Source: Microbispora rosea subsp. aerata (GTDB taxonomy: Bacteria; Actinomycetota; Actinomycetes; Streptosporangiales; Streptosporangiaceae). From it: 64,000 nucleotides of DNA. The DNA lies in NCBI RefSeq assembly GCF_014647835.1, contig NZ_BMPY01000031.1, forward strand, positions 21,344-85,343. The letters are read 5' to 3'. This document shows positions 1 to 10,718 of this stretch, piece after piece. Every line of letters starts with the position of its first letter. Position 1 is the first letter of the stretch. The notes under the pieces were generated by a model. That model did no database searches. It was not told the origin of the DNA and was given only the letters and a program-made list of their open reading frames with translations. A program made the translations under genes and the position numbers.

Positions 1-1084
1 GGTCCGCGAGCGCCCGCTGCTGGACGCGGAAGGTCTCCTCGTCCACCCCGCCGCGGGCCGCGCGGGCGTGCAGCAGCCCGAGCTCGGTGGAGGCGATCTG
101 ATAGTCGATCATGGCCTGCGCCCCGGCCCTGCCGCCGTGGGCCTTCGCCCACGCACGGGCCTGCTGCCGCCGCCGCAGCGACGACAGCATGAAGATGTCG
201 GCCTGGTTGACCAGCCCGTTGCGCTCGTACGGCGGCAGGTAGTGCTGGATGAGGCCGACGATCCGCCGCCTGTCCCGGAAGATCACGATCATCTCGACGA
301 CGAGCAGCGCCATCAGAAGCAGGTACGCGACGGCGAGCCCGCCGGGGCCGCCGAAGGTGGCCAGGCCGTTCCACAGGCCGTGCAGCAGCATGGCCCCGAT
401 CCAGCCGATGACGATGACGACGACCCCCACCGCGCCCCCGCGCTGGGCGGCGTACGCCACCGCGATGCCGATCATCGAGGTGAACAGCGGATGGGCGAAC
501 GGCGACAGCACGGCCCGCAGCACGACCATGGCGGCCAGGCCCTGCGCGCCGTTTTCCTGCAGGGCGGTCAGGTAGTAGCTGACGTTCTCCGACATGGCGA
601 AGCCGAGCCCGACCATGCTGGCGTAGATGATGCCGTCGGTGGGCCCGTCCAGCTCCTGCCGCCGGAACCACAGCAGCCCGAGCAGGACCAGTCCCTTGGC
701 CGTCTCCTCCACGGGCGGGGCGCCGAACGTCGCCACCAGGTTGCGGGCGTCGGCCACGTCCCCGAGCTGGTGGGCCACGTAGACGAGGTTGAGCGAGTTG
801 AGCACGCCGGCGAGCAGGACGGCGATGCCGGCGCCCCAGGCGAACGCGAAGATCAGGTTGTTGCGCGGCTCGGGTTCCATGCGGTCGAGGGCGAGCACGC
901 CCGCGAGCAGCAGCGGCACGGGCGCGACGGCGAACCCGAGCGCGATGAAGAACTGGATCGGCTCGCCGTTGACGAGGCCGAAGGAGAACGTCACCAACGC
1001 GCAGATCCCGGCGACGACCAGACCCACGATGAGGCCGACGGACGGACGCTCCTTGAGAACGGCGCGGGGGTCGAGGCCTGCCAC
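1..1084 (-). CDS. PrsW family intramembrane metalloprotease (3' end outside window)
   Basis: Multi-pass membrane protein of the PrsW type (glutamic-type CPBP/PrsW clan), which cleaves membrane substrates; its target here is unknown. The GTG start at 1084 opens VAGLDPRAVLKERPSVG, followed by closely spaced hydrophobic segments. The clan motifs are visible: PPVEETAKG with paired Glu near residues 126-127, then GFAMSENVSYYL, then a His in SPFAHPLFTSM and a final LLHGLWNG. About 361 codons are present and the frame is still open at base 1, so the C-terminus is missing. It is divergent from the exported lipoprotein gene at 1216, with about 130 bp between them that must hold both promoters. Confidence 0.85.
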   Translation of the reverse strand, partial: MAGLDPRAVLKERPSVGLIVGLVVAGICALVTFSFGLVNGEPIQFFIALGFAVAPVPLLLAGVLALDRMEPEPRNNLIFAFAWGAGIAVLLAGVLNSLNLVYVAHQLGDVADARNLVATFGAPPVEETAKGLVLLGLLWFRRQELDGPTDGIIYASMVGLGFAMSENVSYYLTALQENGAQGLAAMVVLRAVLSPFAHPLFTSMIGIAVAYAAQRGGAVGVVVIVIGWIGAMLLHGLWNGLATFGGPGGLAVAYLLLMALLVVEMIVIFRDRRRIVGLIQHYLPPYERNGLVNQADIFMLSSLRRRQQARAWAKAHGGRAGAQAMIDYQIASTELGLLHARAARGGVDEETFRVQQRALAD

Positions 1085-1215
1085 TGTGAGACTGTAACCG
1101 ACTACGGCCGCCGTGGTCCTCCCCGGGCCGCAAATGACCCCTCCGATCGCCGAGCGTCCCGCGCGCCGGGCGCGTCGTCCGGAGCACGCCCCGGTTACCG
1201 GCACAATGGGCGATC

Positions 1216-2814
1216 ATGGATGTCGCACCACGTGAGGGGCTCGGGCGACGCGGTTTCCTCCGCGTCGCGTGCGCCGCGGTCGTCGGCCCGGTCGCGGGCT
1301 CGGTCGCCGCGTGCGCGCCCGCGTCCCGGGGAGCGTCCGCGCCCGGGGAGGCGCCCGCGTCCCGGGGAGCGTCCGCACCCGCCTCCCCGCCGCCCTCCTC
1401 CGCTCCCACGCCCGCGCCGAGCGGGCCGACGCCGGAACGGCTGCTGCCCGGCGACCCGGACTGGCGGGTGCGCAGGCGCGGCCCCGACGAGGCGATCGAG
1501 GGCTACACCGACCGCGCGAGCGTGCTGCCCGGGGAGACGTTCGGGCTGCACGTCTCCACCACCGAGGGCCGCTACCGGGTCACGGCGTACCGGATGGGCT
1601 GGTACGGCGGGGCGCTGGCCCGACGGGTGTGGCGGTCGGGGTGGCTGAAGGGACGCGACCAGGGCCGCGGACGGCTCACCGGAGACACCCGCACCGTACG
1701 CGCCGGGTGGCGGCGCTCCCTCACCGTGCCCACGGAGGGCTGGCCCGAGGGGGCCTATCTGCTGCGCCTGGACACCGAGCGCGGCCACCAGCGGTACGTG
1801 CCGCTGGTCGTGCGCTCGGCCTCCGGGGCGGGCCGCACGGTCCTGGTCCACGCCACCCCGACCTGGCAGGCGTACAACAGGTGGGGCGGCTACAGCCTCT
1901 ACTACGGCGAGGACGGCCGCTACGAGAGCCGGTCGCTCGCGGTCAGCTTCGACCGCCCCTACGACCGCACCGGGATGGAGAAGTTCCTCATCCACGAGCG
2001 GCCGGTGGTGGCGCTGGCCGAACGGCTGGGCCTGCCCCTGGCGTACACGACCGGCAGCGACCTCGAGGCCGGCGACGACGTCCTCGCCGGCGCCTCCTCG
2101 GTGATCTTCCTGGGGCACGACGAATACTGGACGCCCGGGGTGCGCCGCACCGTGACCAAGGCCCGCGACGCGGGTGTCAACCTGGCCTTCCTGGGGGCCA
2201 ACACCTGCTACCGCCGCGTCCGCCTGGAGGAGGACGGCAGGCTGGTGGTCTGCTACAAGACCGCGGTGGACCGCGACCCGCTGGTCCGCACCCGCCCGTC
2301 GCTGGCGACGACCGACTTCCGCGCGGCTCCCAAGCCCGATCCCGAGTCGTCGCTCGTCGGGGTCTACTACGACGGCTATCCCGTGGACGCGCCGTTCGTC
2401 GTGCACGAGCCCAGGCACTGGATCTTCGCGGGCACCGGCGTGCGCCGCGGCGACGCGTTCCCGCACCTGGTCGGCGTGGAGTACGACCGGGTCAACACGG
2501 ACGTGCCGACGCCCAGGCCGCTGCAGATCCTCGCCCACTCGCCGGTGGTCTGCGCGGGGCGGCCCAGCTTCGCCGACGCCGCCTACTACACGGCCCCGAG
2601 CGGGGCCGGGGTGTTCGCCTCGGGGACCATGCGGTGGGCCGAGACGCTCATGGCGCGCACCCGCGACCTGCCGCGGGCGCACGGGATCGACGCGCGCGCC
2701 CGGGCCTTCGTCACCAGGGCGACGACCAACCTGCTGAAGGGCTTCGCCGAAGGGCCGGCCGCCGAGCGCCTGCCCGCCCCCGACGACAACGTCCGCCGCG
2801 TCTACCGCGCCTGA
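1216..2814 (+). CDS. Tat-exported lipoprotein, N,N-dimethylformamidase beta-subunit-like
   Basis: 532 residues. The N-terminus has a twin-arginine motif (GRRGFLR, Arg11-Arg12), a hydrophobic stretch and a lipobox-like VAAC with Cys33, so export by Tat and lipidation outside the membrane are likely. An Ala/Ser/Pro-rich linker follows (about 35-75). The rest resembles the C-terminal domain of N,N-dimethylformamidase large subunits (RMGWYGG, PTWQAYNRWGGYSLY, FLGHDEYWTPG), a family found in many actinobacterial secreted proteins with no proven amidase activity. The family match is from recognition; the substrate is unknown. The linker is encoded partly by a 30-bp direct repeat. Confidence 0.75.
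   Translation: MDVAPREGLGRRGFLRVACAAVVGPVAGSVAACAPASRGASAPGEAPASRGASAPASPPPSSAPTPAPSGPTPERLLPGDPDWRVRRRGPDEAIEGYTDRASVLPGETFGLHVSTTEGRYRVTAYRMGWYGGALARRVWRSGWLKGRDQGRGRLTGDTRTVRAGWRRSLTVPTEGWPEGAYLLRLDTERGHQRYVPLVVRSASGAGRTVLVHATPTWQAYNRWGGYSLYYGEDGRYESRSLAVSFDRPYDRTGMEKFLIHERPVVALAERLGLPLAYTTGSDLEAGDDVLAGASSVIFLGHDEYWTPGVRRTVTKARDAGVNLAFLGANTCYRRVRLEEDGRLVVCYKTAVDRDPLVRTRPSLATTDFRAAPKPDPESSLVGVYYDGYPVDAPFVVHEPRHWIFAGTGVRRGDAFPHLVGVEYDRVNTDVPTPRPLQILAHSPVVCAGRPSFADAAYYTAPSGAGVFASGTMRWAETLMARTRDLPRAHGIDARARAFVTRATTNLLKGFAEGPAAERLPAPDDNVRRVYRA
1315..1380 (+). repeat. 30-bp direct repeat in the lipoprotein linker
   Basis: Two copies of a 30-bp unit beginning GCGCCCGCGTCCCGGGGAGC, at 1315-1344 and 1351-1380, differ at one base. 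They lie in frame and encode the repeated PASRGASAP part of the flexible linker after the lipobox. Such repeats can expand or contract by slippage without breaking the frame. Confidence 0.8.
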
Positions 2815-2823
2815 CCCGTACGG

Positions 2824-2926
2824 CGGGCCGCGCGGCCCGGCGCTGTGACGTGTTCCGGCGGCGCATCGCGCGTAGGCGCGTCCCGGCAGCCGGCTCCCGG
2901 CGGGCCGGCTCCCGGCGGGCCGGCTC
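2824..2926. repeat. Convergent intergenic: GC palindrome and 15-bp tandem repeat
   Basis: Between the lipoprotein stop and the ctaB stop lie a 16-bp palindrome (CGGGCCGCGCGGCCCG, 2824-2839) and a 15-bp unit CGGCTCCCGGCGGGC repeated 2.4 times at 2891-2926, the last part overlapping the ctaB stop codon. The palindrome could help terminate both convergent transcripts, but no T-run follows it. Confidence 0.5.
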
Positions 2927-3878
2927 AGACGAGCAGGGAGTCGATCGCGACGGCGAGGAACAGCAGCGCCAGGTAGACGTTCGACCAGTGGAAGAACCGC
3001 ATCGGGCGCAGGTCGACGCCGGTCTTGCCGGCGTTCACCCGGCCGAGCAGGCGGTAGACCTCCACCAGGCAGACCGCGCCGAGCACGAGCGCGGCGGCCG
3101 GGTAGAGCGGGGAGGTGCCGGCGACCGGCCACAGCAGCAGCGAGCACAGCACGGTGGCCCAGGTGTAGGCGACGACCTGCTGGACGACCCGGCGCTCGGT
3201 GGTGACCACCGGCAGCATCGGCACGTCCGCCGCGGCGTAGTCCTCCCGGTAGCGCATGGCGAGCGTCCAGGTGTGCGGCGGCGTCCAGAAGAACACCACG
3301 CCGAACAGCACGACCGGAGCCCACGACAGCCCGCCGGTGATCCCGGCCCAGCCGATGAGCACCGGCATGCAGCCGGCGATGCCGCCCCACACGATGTTCT
3401 GTGACGTACGTCGCTTGAGCACCAGCGAGTACACGAAGACGTAGAACAGGATCGCGCCCAGCGACAGCGCGGCGGCGAGCCCGTTGACCGTGAGGGCGAG
3501 CCCGAGCGTGGAAAGAGTGCCGAGAATCACACCGAAAATCAGCGCGCCCATCGGCGACACGTCGTGCTTGGCCAGCGGCCGCCTGCGGGTGCGCCGCATC
3601 GTCCGGTCGATGTCCCGGTCGATGTAGCAGTTCAGGACGTTCGCGCTGCCCGCCGAAAGGGTGCCGAACACCATCGTCGCGGTGGCGGTCCACGGATCGG
3701 GCAGTCCGCGCGCCGCGAGGAACATGACCGGCAGGGTCGTGATCAGCAGCAGCTCGATGATCCGAGGCTTGGTGAGCGCCACGTATGCCTTCACGAGCGC
3801 CCCGATGGAGCGGGGAGCCGTGGCCGTCGCGGCGGGCCCGAGGGGGGCCACCGTCTGCTTGTTCGTCAGGACCGTCAA
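2925..3878 (-). CDS. ctaB: Protoheme IX farnesyltransferase (heme O synthase)
   Basis: 317 residues, the normal length for CtaB/CyoE. It transfers farnesyl from farnesyl diphosphate to heme b to give heme O, the precursor of heme A for cytochrome c oxidase. UbiA-superfamily membrane protein: the first Asp-rich motif is N83-x3-D87-x3-D91 followed by a basic [10 protein letters not shown] loop, with about nine hydrophobic segments. It is divergent from tkt across 251 bp; ctaB beside the tkt-tal-zwf cluster is the usual actinobacterial arrangement. No ctaA is seen on this side. Confidence 0.95.
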   Translation of the reverse strand: MTVLTNKQTVAPLGPAATATAPRSIGALVKAYVALTKPRIIELLLITTLPVMFLAARGLPDPWTATATMVFGTLSAGSANVLNCYIDRDIDRTMRRTRRRPLAKHDVSPMGALIFGVILGTLSTLGLALTVNGLAAALSLGAILFYVFVYSLVLKRRTSQNIVWGGIAGCMPVLIGWAGITGGLSWAPVVLFGVVFFWTPPHTWTLAMRYREDYAAADVPMLPVVTTERRVVQQVVAYTWATVLCSLLLWPVAGTSPLYPAAALVLGAVCLVEVYRLLGRVNAGKTGVDLRPMRFFHWSNVYLALLFLAVAIDSLLV

Positions 3879-4129
3879 GGCGCTTCCAACACGTGCGGGG
3901 TCAACGCGTAACCTCTGATTAGGGCGGATCTCCGGGCAGCCTGTCTGCGGGCAGCGGCCGGCATTAGGTCAATCACTGTAGTCGCCACCCCAGGTGGTCC
4001 TGGAACCGGGGCCGAAGCCGCAGGTGCCGTAACCGAGGTGGCTACCAAACGGTATTACGCCGAACCCGTTAGGGTCCCCTGTGGGCGGGAAATGCCAGAA
4101 CCGGCGAAAAACAAGAGGGGATCGAGCAG

Positions 4130-6232
4130 TTGAGCAGCGCAAGCCTTGAGTGGAGTGACCTTGACCGGCAGGCGGTCGACGTCGTACGAGCCCTGGCGAT
4201 GGACGCCGTGGAGAAGGCGGGATCGGGTCACCCCGGAACCGCGATGAGCCTCGCCCCCGCCGCCTACCTTCTCTTCCAGCGGGTCCTGCGTCACGACCCT
4301 TCGGACCCGAAGTGGGTGGGACGGGACAGGTTCGTCCTCTCCTGCGGGCATTCGAGCCTGACGCTCTACATTCAGCTCTACCTGTCCGGCTACGGCCTGA
4401 CTCTGGACGACCTCAAGGCCCTCCGGCAGTGGGGCAGCCTCACCCCGGGCCACCCCGAGTACGGCCACACGGCCGGCGTGGAGACCACGACCGGCCCGCT
4501 CGGCCAGGGCATCGGCAACGCGGTGGGCATGGCCATGGCGGCCCGGCGCGAGCGCGGCCTGTTCGACCCGGACGCCGCGCCGGGCACCTCGCCGTTCGAC
4601 CACATGATCTGGTGCTTCGCCTCCGAGGGCGACATCGAGGAGGGCATCAGCCACGAGGTCAGCGCCATCGCGGGGCACCAGAAGCTCGGCAACCTGGCCG
4701 TGATCTTCGACTCCAACCACATCTCCATCGAGGACGACACCCAGATCGCCCTGTCGGAGGACATCGCCAAGCGCTACGAGGCGTACGGCTGGCAGGTCCT
4801 GGAGGTCGACTGGACCAAGACCGGCGAGTACGTCGAGGACGTCCAGGCGCTGTACGAGGCGATGGAGGCGGCCCGCGCGGAGACCGAGCGCCCGACGTTC
4901 ATCAAGCTCCGCACGATCATCGGCTGGCCGGCCCCGAACAAGCAGAACACCGGCAAGATCCACGGCTCGGCCCTGGGCGCCGACGAGGTGGCCGCGACCA
5001 AGCGGGTCCTCGGCATGGACCCCGGCAAGAGCTTCGACGTCCCCGACGAGGTGCTCGCGCACGCGCGCGAGGTCGTCCAGCGCGGCCGGGCCCTGCGCGC
5101 CGAGTGGGACAAGGGCTACCAGAGCTGGCGTGAGGCCAACCCCGAGCGGGCGGAGCTGTTCGACCGCATCTCGGCGCGCAGGCTGCCCGAGGGCTGGGAC
5201 AAGGTCCTGCCGTCGTTCGAGGTCGGCTCGCAGATCGCCACCCGCAAGGCGTCCGGCGAGGTGCTGAGCGCGCTCGCGCCGGTGCTGCCGGAGCTGTGGG
5301 GCGGCTCGGCCGACCTGGCGGAGTCCAACAACACCACCATGAAGGGCGAGCCGTCCTTCATCCCCGACGAGTACCAGACCAAGGAGTTCCCCGGTCACCG
5401 GTACGGCCGGACGCTGCACTTCGGCATCCGCGAGCACGGCATGGGCGCGATCCTCAACGGCATCGCCCTGCACAACGGCACCCGCCCGTACGGCGGCACG
5501 TTCCTGGTGTTCAGCGACTACATGCGGCCGTCGGTGCGGCTCGCCGCGCTGATGAAGCTGCCGGTGATCTACGTGTGGACGCACGACTCGATCGGCCTCG
5601 GCGAGGACGGCCCGACCCACCAGCCGGTCGAGCACCTGTGGTCGCTGCGCGCGATCCCCGGCCTGGACGTCGTCCGCCCGGCCGACGCCAACGAGACGGC
5701 CGCCGCGTGGAAGGCCGTGCTCGAGCACACCGACCGCCCGGCGGGCCTCGCCCTGACCCGGCAGAACGTCCCCACGCTGGAGGGCACGGGCGACCCGGAC
5801 GCCGTCGCGCGGGGCGGCTACGTCCTGCGGGACGCCTCGAACGGCCAGCCCGAGGTCGTGCTGATCGGCACCGGCAGCGAGGTCCAGCTCGCCGTCGAGG
5901 CCCGCGCGATCCTGGAGTCGCAGGGCATCCCGACCCGGGTGGTGTCGATGCCGTGCGTGGAGTGGTTCCGGGCGCAGGACGCCGCCTACCGGCAGACCGT
6001 GCTGCCCCCGGCCGTCAAGGCGCGGGTCGCGGTCGAGGCGGGAATCTCGCTGGGCTGGCGGGAGTTTGTGGGAGATGCGGGCGAGGTCCTGGGTCTCGAG
6101 CACTTCGGCGCCTCCGCGCCGTACAAGACGATCTACGAGCAGTTCGGCCTCACCGCCGACCGTGTCGTGGCCGCCGCCAAGGCCAGCCTGGCCAAGACGG
6201 GTGCCGACAGGGGCGAGACGACCGGAAACTGA
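4130..6232 (+). CDS. tkt: Transketolase
   Basis: 700 residues, full length. Thiamine-diphosphate enzyme moving two-carbon ketol units between sugar phosphates in the pentose phosphate pathway. Visible: the N-terminal [11 protein letters not shown], the TPP-binding stretch beginning [13 protein letters not shown] and running to NHIS, the pyrimidine domain with [11 protein letters not shown], and a C-terminal transketolase domain. The start is a TTG at 4130, with a GAGGGG ribosome-binding site 9 bases upstream; it gives the expected N-terminus [11 protein letters not shown]. First gene of the tkt-tal-pgi-zwf-opcA-pgl run; 10 bp separate it from tal. Confidence 0.97.
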   Translation: MSSASLEWSDLDRQAVDVVRALAMDAVEKAGSGHPGTAMSLAPAAYLLFQRVLRHDPSDPKWVGRDRFVLSCGHSSLTLYIQLYLSGYGLTLDDLKALRQWGSLTPGHPEYGHTAGVETTTGPLGQGIGNAVGMAMAARRERGLFDPDAAPGTSPFDHMIWCFASEGDIEEGISHEVSAIAGHQKLGNLAVIFDSNHISIEDDTQIALSEDIAKRYEAYGWQVLEVDWTKTGEYVEDVQALYEAMEAARAETERPTFIKLRTIIGWPAPNKQNTGKIHGSALGADEVAATKRVLGMDPGKSFDVPDEVLAHAREVVQRGRALRAEWDKGYQSWREANPERAELFDRISARRLPEGWDKVLPSFEVGSQIATRKASGEVLSALAPVLPELWGGSADLAESNNTTMKGEPSFIPDEYQTKEFPGHRYGRTLHFGIREHGMGAILNGIALHNGTRPYGGTFLVFSDYMRPSVRLAALMKLPVIYVWTHDSIGLGEDGPTHQPVEHLWSLRAIPGLDVVRPADANETAAAWKAVLEHTDRPAGLALTRQNVPTLEGTGDPDAVARGGYVLRDASNGQPEVVLIGTGSEVQLAVEARAILESQGIPTRVVSMPCVEWFRAQDAAYRQTVLPPAVKARVAVEAGISLGWREFVGDAGEVLGLEHFGASAPYKTIYEQFGLTADRVVAAAKASLAKTGADRGETTGN

Positions 6233-6242
6233 GGGACGAAGG

Positions 6243-7346
6243 ATGAATGAGAATCTCAAACGGCTGACCGACGCCGGAGTCTCCATCTGGCTGGACGACA
6301 TCAGCCGGGAGCGGCTGCGCTCCGGCAACCTCGCCGCCCTGATCCGCGACAAGCACGTGACCGGGGTCACATCCAACCCCACGATCTTCGCCTCCGCGCT
6401 GAGCAAGGGCGACGCCTACGCCGCGCAGCTTCGCGACCTCGCCACGCGCGGGGTGTCGGTCGAGGAGGCCGTCCGCGCGATCACGACGTTCGACATCCGC
6501 TGGGCGGCCGACGTGCTGCGGCCGGTCTTCGACGCCACCCGCGGCGTCGACGGCCGCGTGTCGATCGAGGTCGACCCGCGCCTGGCCCGCAAGACCGAGG
6601 CGACGATCGCCGAGGCACGCGCGCTGTGGTGGCTGGTCGACCGGCCCAACGTGCACATCAAGATCCCGGCGACCGTCGAGGGCCTGCCGGCGATCACCCA
6701 GGCGATCTCCGAGGGCATCAGCGTCAACGTCACGCTGATCTTCTCGCTCGAGCGGTACCGCCAGGTGATGGACGCCTGGCTGAGCGGCCTGGAGAAGGCC
6801 AAGGCCAACGGCCTGAACCTGGCCACGATCGAGTCGGTCGCGTCGTTCTTCGTCAGCCGAGTCGACACCGAGATCGACAAGCGCCTGGACAAGATCGGCA
6901 CGCCGGAGGCCGCCGAGCTGAAGGGCAAGGCCGCCGTGGCCAACGCCCGCCTGGCGTACGCCGCGTACGAGGAGGTCATGAACTCGCCGCGCTGGCAGGC
7001 GCTGCGCGCGGCCGGGGCGCACCCCCAGCGCCCGCTGTGGGCCTCCACCGGCGTGAAGAACCCCGACTACCCCGACACCCTGTACGTGGAGCAGCTCGTC
7101 ACGGCCGGCACGGTCAACACGATGCCGGAGAAGACGCTGGACGCGACCGCGGACCACGGACGGATCTCGGGCGACACCATCCGCCCCTTCTACCAGCAGG
7201 CGTGGGACGTCATGGCCTCGCTGAAGCAGGCCGGCATCGACTACGACGACGTGGTCCGCGTGCTGGAGGAGGAGGGTGTCGAGAAGTTCGAGACGTCCTG
7301 GAGCGAGCTTCTCGAAACCGTCGACGGCGAGCTGCGGAAGGCTTGA
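6243..7346 (+). CDS. tal: Transaldolase
   Basis: 367 residues. Transfers a dihydroxyacetone unit from sedoheptulose 7-phosphate to glyceraldehyde 3-phosphate. The Schiff-base lysine is Lys140 in [12 protein letters not shown]; the N-terminal [12 protein letters not shown] and [11 protein letters not shown] are typical of the long actinobacterial/cyanobacterial transaldolase. ATG at 6243. Only 10 bp from the tkt stop and 7 bp before pgi, so co-transcription is likely. Confidence 0.96.
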   Translation: MNENLKRLTDAGVSIWLDDISRERLRSGNLAALIRDKHVTGVTSNPTIFASALSKGDAYAAQLRDLATRGVSVEEAVRAITTFDIRWAADVLRPVFDATRGVDGRVSIEVDPRLARKTEATIAEARALWWLVDRPNVHIKIPATVEGLPAITQAISEGISVNVTLIFSLERYRQVMDAWLSGLEKAKANGLNLATIESVASFFVSRVDTEIDKRLDKIGTPEAAELKGKAAVANARLAYAAYEEVMNSPRWQALRAAGAHPQRPLWASTGVKNPDYPDTLYVEQLVTAGTVNTMPEKTLDATADHGRISGDTIRPFYQQAWDVMASLKQAGIDYDDVVRVLEEEGVEKFETSWSELLETVDGELRKA

Positions 7347-7353
7347 GCTGCAT

Positions 7354-8979
7354 ATGACTATCGAGGTGACCCTCGGCGACGAATCGGACGCCGTCAAGGC
7401 GGTCAAGGACAAGCTGGTGGCCGACGGGGTGCCGGCGGCCCTCGCCGCGGGCGACTCCACGCTGTGGGGCCCGCAGGCGCAGCCCGAGGCCGCGATCCGG
7501 CTGGGCTGGCTGAACCTGCCCCAGACGAGCCGGGAGCTGCTGCCCGAGATCGCCAAGCTGGTGGAGCGGGCCCGCGCCGAGGGCCTGGACCACGTGGTGC
7601 TCGCCGGCATGGGCGGCTCCTCCCTCGCCCCCGAGGTGATCTGCGCCACCTACGACGTGCCGCTGACCGTTCTCGACACCACCGACCCGCAGCAGGTGCG
7701 GCGCGCGCTCGCCGACCGGCTGGACCGCACGATCGTGGTGGTGTCGAGCAAGAGCGGCGGCACGATCGAGACCGACAGCCACCGGCGCGTCTACGAGCAG
7801 GCGTTCCGGGACGCCGGCATCGACCCGGCCGAGCGGATCGTGGTCGTCACCGACCCCGGCTCCCCGCTGGAGCGGGCGGCCATCGAGGCCGGATATCCGG
7901 TCGTGCTCGCCGACCCGAACGTGGGCGGCCGCTACAGCGCGCTCAGCGCGTTCGGCCTGGTGCCGAGCGCCCTGGCGGGCGTGGACGTGGCGAAGCTGCT
8001 CGACGACGCCGCCGCGGTGGCGCCGCTGCTGGCCCGAAGCGAGGGCAACCCCGGCCTGGAGCTCGGCGCGCTGCTCGGCGCGCAGGCCCTGCAGGGGCGC
8101 GACAAGCTGATCCTGCGCGACGCGCCGTCGGACATCACCGGCCTGCCCGACTGGATCGAGCAGCTCATCGCCGAGTCGACCGGCAAGGAGGGCAAGGGCA
8201 TCCTGCCCGTCGTCGGAGCCGAGGCCGCCGAGGCCGACGACCAGTACCTGGTCACCATCGGGCCGGACAGCGGCACGACCGTCGACGGCCCGCTCGGCGC
8301 GCAGTTCCTCGTGTGGGAGTACGCCACGGCGATCGCCGGCCGGGTGCTCGGCATCAACCCGTTCGACCAGCCGAACGTCGCCGAGTCGAAGGAGAACACC
8401 ACCAGGATCCTGCGGGAGGCCGGGGACGGCCCGCTGCCGACCGGAACGCCGGTGCTCACCGACGGCCCGGTCGAGGTGTACGGCGACCTGCCCGGCGACC
8501 TGAAGAACCTGGCCGACGTCCTCACCTGGCTGCTGCGTTCGATCCCCGAGCGCGGCTACCTCGCGATCATGGCGTACCTGGACCGGGAGGCCGCGTTCGA
8601 CGCGGCGGTCGTCGGCGAGGCGTCCTTCGAGGAGATGACCGACACCTGGGCGAGCGCCGACGTCGCCACCCTGCGGGCGCTGCTGGACTACCGCACCGAC
8701 CACGCGGTCACGTTCGGCTGGGGCCCGCGCTTCCTGCACTCGACCGGGCAGTACCACAAGGGCGGGCCCGCGTCGGGTGTGTTCCTGCAGATCACCGGGG
8801 CCGTGACCGACGACGTCGAGGTTCCCGGCAAGCCGTACACGCTGGGCAGGCTGCAGCTCGCTCAGGCCCTCGGCGACCTGGGCGCCCTGACCTCCCGCGG
8901 CAGGCCGGCCGTGCGCCTGCACCTCACCGACCGTGTCGCCGGCGTCAGGCACCTGCTCTCCGTGGCGGAGGAGCTCTGA
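7354..8979 (+). CDS. pgi: Glucose-6-phosphate isomerase
   Basis: 541 residues. Interconverts glucose 6-phosphate and fructose 6-phosphate, returning non-oxidative pentose products to zwf. SIS-fold signatures: VVLAGMGGSSLAPEV near residue 90, VVSSKSGGTIET near 130 and the C-terminal active-site region STGQYHKGG. ATG at 7354, seven bases after the tal stop. Having pgi between tal and zwf gives a compact recycling operon; in Streptomyces coelicolor, as I recall it, pgi lies a few genes away. The C-terminus is full length. Confidence 0.93.
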   Translation: MTIEVTLGDESDAVKAVKDKLVADGVPAALAAGDSTLWGPQAQPEAAIRLGWLNLPQTSRELLPEIAKLVERARAEGLDHVVLAGMGGSSLAPEVICATYDVPLTVLDTTDPQQVRRALADRLDRTIVVVSSKSGGTIETDSHRRVYEQAFRDAGIDPAERIVVVTDPGSPLERAAIEAGYPVVLADPNVGGRYSALSAFGLVPSALAGVDVAKLLDDAAAVAPLLARSEGNPGLELGALLGAQALQGRDKLILRDAPSDITGLPDWIEQLIAESTGKEGKGILPVVGAEAAEADDQYLVTIGPDSGTTVDGPLGAQFLVWEYATAIAGRVLGINPFDQPNVAESKENTTRILREAGDGPLPTGTPVLTDGPVEVYGDLPGDLKNLADVLTWLLRSIPERGYLAIMAYLDREAAFDAAVVGEASFEEMTDTWASADVATLRALLDYRTDHAVTFGWGPRFLHSTGQYHKGGPASGVFLQITGAVTDDVEVPGKPYTLGRLQLAQALGDLGALTSRGRPAVRLHLTDRVAGVRHLLSVAEEL

Positions 8980-9025
8980 CGATGCGATGCGTTACTGGCG
9001 AAGGGCCCGCCCGCAGGGAGGACAC

Positions 9026-10684
9026 ATGACGGAGCACCAGGAGCCGCAGGCCCCCGCCGACGACGCCCGGGAGACGCCGCAGGCGGGAGACGACCTGACC
9101 GGCGCGGAACGGGCGGTGCTCGCCGCCGCCCAGGCCGCCACGACGGCCACGACCGAGCTCGGCATGGCCGCCAACCCGCTGCGGGACCCGCGCGACCGGC
9201 GGCTGCCCAGGGTGGCCGGGCCGTGCGTGCTCGTGCTCTTCGGCGTCACGGGCGACCTCGCCAAGCGCAAGCTGCTGCCGGCGATCTACGACCTGGGGAA
9301 CCGGGGGCTGCTGCCCCCGGGCTTCTCCCTGGTCGGCTTCGCCCGCCGCGACTGGGCGCACGAGGACTTCGCCCAGGTCACGTATGAGGCGGTCAAGGAG
9401 CACGCGCGGACGCCGTTCCGCGAGGAGGTCTGGAAGCAGCTCAGCGAGGGCATCCACTTCTGCCCCGGTGAGTTCAGCGACGACGGCGCCTTCGACGTGC
9501 TCGCCATGATGCTCAAGGAGATCGACGAGACTCGGGGCACCGGCGGCAACTACGCCTTCTACCTGTCGGTGCCGCCGAAGTTCTTCCCGGTCGTGATCCA
9601 GCAGCTCAAGCGGACGAACCTGGCCAGGGGCCCCGAGGGCTCCTGGCGCCGGGTCGTCATCGAAAAGCCGTTCGGGCACGACCTGAAGAGCGCGCGGGAG
9701 CTCAACGCGATCACCAGCGCGGTGTTCCCGGAGAGCTCGGTCTTCCGGATCGACCACTACCTGGGCAAGGAGACCGTCCAGAACATCCTGGCGCTGCGTT
9801 TCGCCAACACGCTGTACGAGCCGATCTGGAACCGCGGCTACGTCGACCACGTCCAGATCACGATGGCCGAGGACATCGGCATCGGCGGCCGGGCCGGCTA
9901 CTACGACGGCATCGGCGCGGCCCGCGACGTGATCCAAAACCACCTGCTCCAGCTCCTCGCGCTGGTCGCGATGGAGGACCCCACGTCCTTCGACGCCGAC
10001 GCGCTGCGCCGGGAGAAGGAGAAGGTGCTGCGCGCCGTCAAGCTGCCCGCCGACCTGGCCGCCAGCACCGCCCGCGGCCAGTATCTGCGGGGCTGGCAGG
10101 GCGGCGAGCCCGTCGTCGGCTACCTGGAGGAGCAGGGCATCTCCCCCGACTCCACCACGGAGACGTACGCCGCGGTGAAGCTGGAGGTGGCCAACCGCCG
10201 GTGGGCCGGGGTGCCGTTCTACCTGCGTACGGGCAAGCGGCTGAGCCGCCGCATGACCGAGGTGGCGGTCGTCTTCCAGCGGGCGCCGCATCTGCCGTTC
10301 AGCAAGGACGACACCGAGATCCTCGGGCACAACGCGCTGGTCATCCGCGTGCAGCCGGACGAGGGCATCACCGTGCGCTTCGGCTCCAAGGTGCCGGGCA
10401 CGGCCATGGAGGTCAGGGACGTCAACATGGACTTCGCCTACGGCGAGTCGTTCATGGAGTCCTCCCCCGAGGCGTACGAGCGGCTGCTGCTCGACGTGCT
10501 CATCGGCGACCCGCCGCTGTTCCCGCACCAGCGGGAGGTGGAGCTGTCGTGGCAGATCCTCGACCCGATCGAGGAGTTCTGGGCCTCCCAGGGCAGGCCC
10601 GAGGGGTACGCGTCCGGCTCCTGGGGGCCCGCCTCCGCCGACGCGATGCTGGCCAGGGACGGACGCGCCTGGAGACGGCTGTGA
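9026..10684 (+). CDS. zwf: Glucose-6-phosphate 1-dehydrogenase
   Basis: 552 residues. Oxidises glucose 6-phosphate to 6-phosphogluconolactone with NADP+ (or NAD+, depending on enzyme). Coenzyme motif GVTGDLAKRKL at 73-83, active site RIDHYLGKE at 241-249, EKPFGHD before it. The ATG at 9026 has GGAGGA four to nine bases upstream. About 65 residues precede the Rossmann motif: an acidic, Ala-rich extension (TEHQEPQAPADDARETP) longer than in E. coli Zwf. A later start is possible but no better ribosome site was seen. 46 bp after pgi, 34 bp before opcA. Confidence 0.96.
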   Translation: MTEHQEPQAPADDARETPQAGDDLTGAERAVLAAAQAATTATTELGMAANPLRDPRDRRLPRVAGPCVLVLFGVTGDLAKRKLLPAIYDLGNRGLLPPGFSLVGFARRDWAHEDFAQVTYEAVKEHARTPFREEVWKQLSEGIHFCPGEFSDDGAFDVLAMMLKEIDETRGTGGNYAFYLSVPPKFFPVVIQQLKRTNLARGPEGSWRRVVIEKPFGHDLKSARELNAITSAVFPESSVFRIDHYLGKETVQNILALRFANTLYEPIWNRGYVDHVQITMAEDIGIGGRAGYYDGIGAARDVIQNHLLQLLALVAMEDPTSFDADALRREKEKVLRAVKLPADLAASTARGQYLRGWQGGEPVVGYLEEQGISPDSTTETYAAVKLEVANRRWAGVPFYLRTGKRLSRRMTEVAVVFQRAPHLPFSKDDTEILGHNALVIRVQPDEGITVRFGSKVPGTAMEVRDVNMDFAYGESFMESSPEAYERLLLDVLIGDPPLFPHQREVELSWQILDPIEEFWASQGRPEGYASGSWGPASADAMLARDGRAWRRL

Positions 10685-10718
10685 GCAAGACCCATCCGGG
10701 GATCGAGCGGAGAGCGGT

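Noticed and set aside
4055-6406. A 783-codon minus-strand frame opposite tkt
   Set aside because: Shadow of transketolase; no motifs and no ribosome site.
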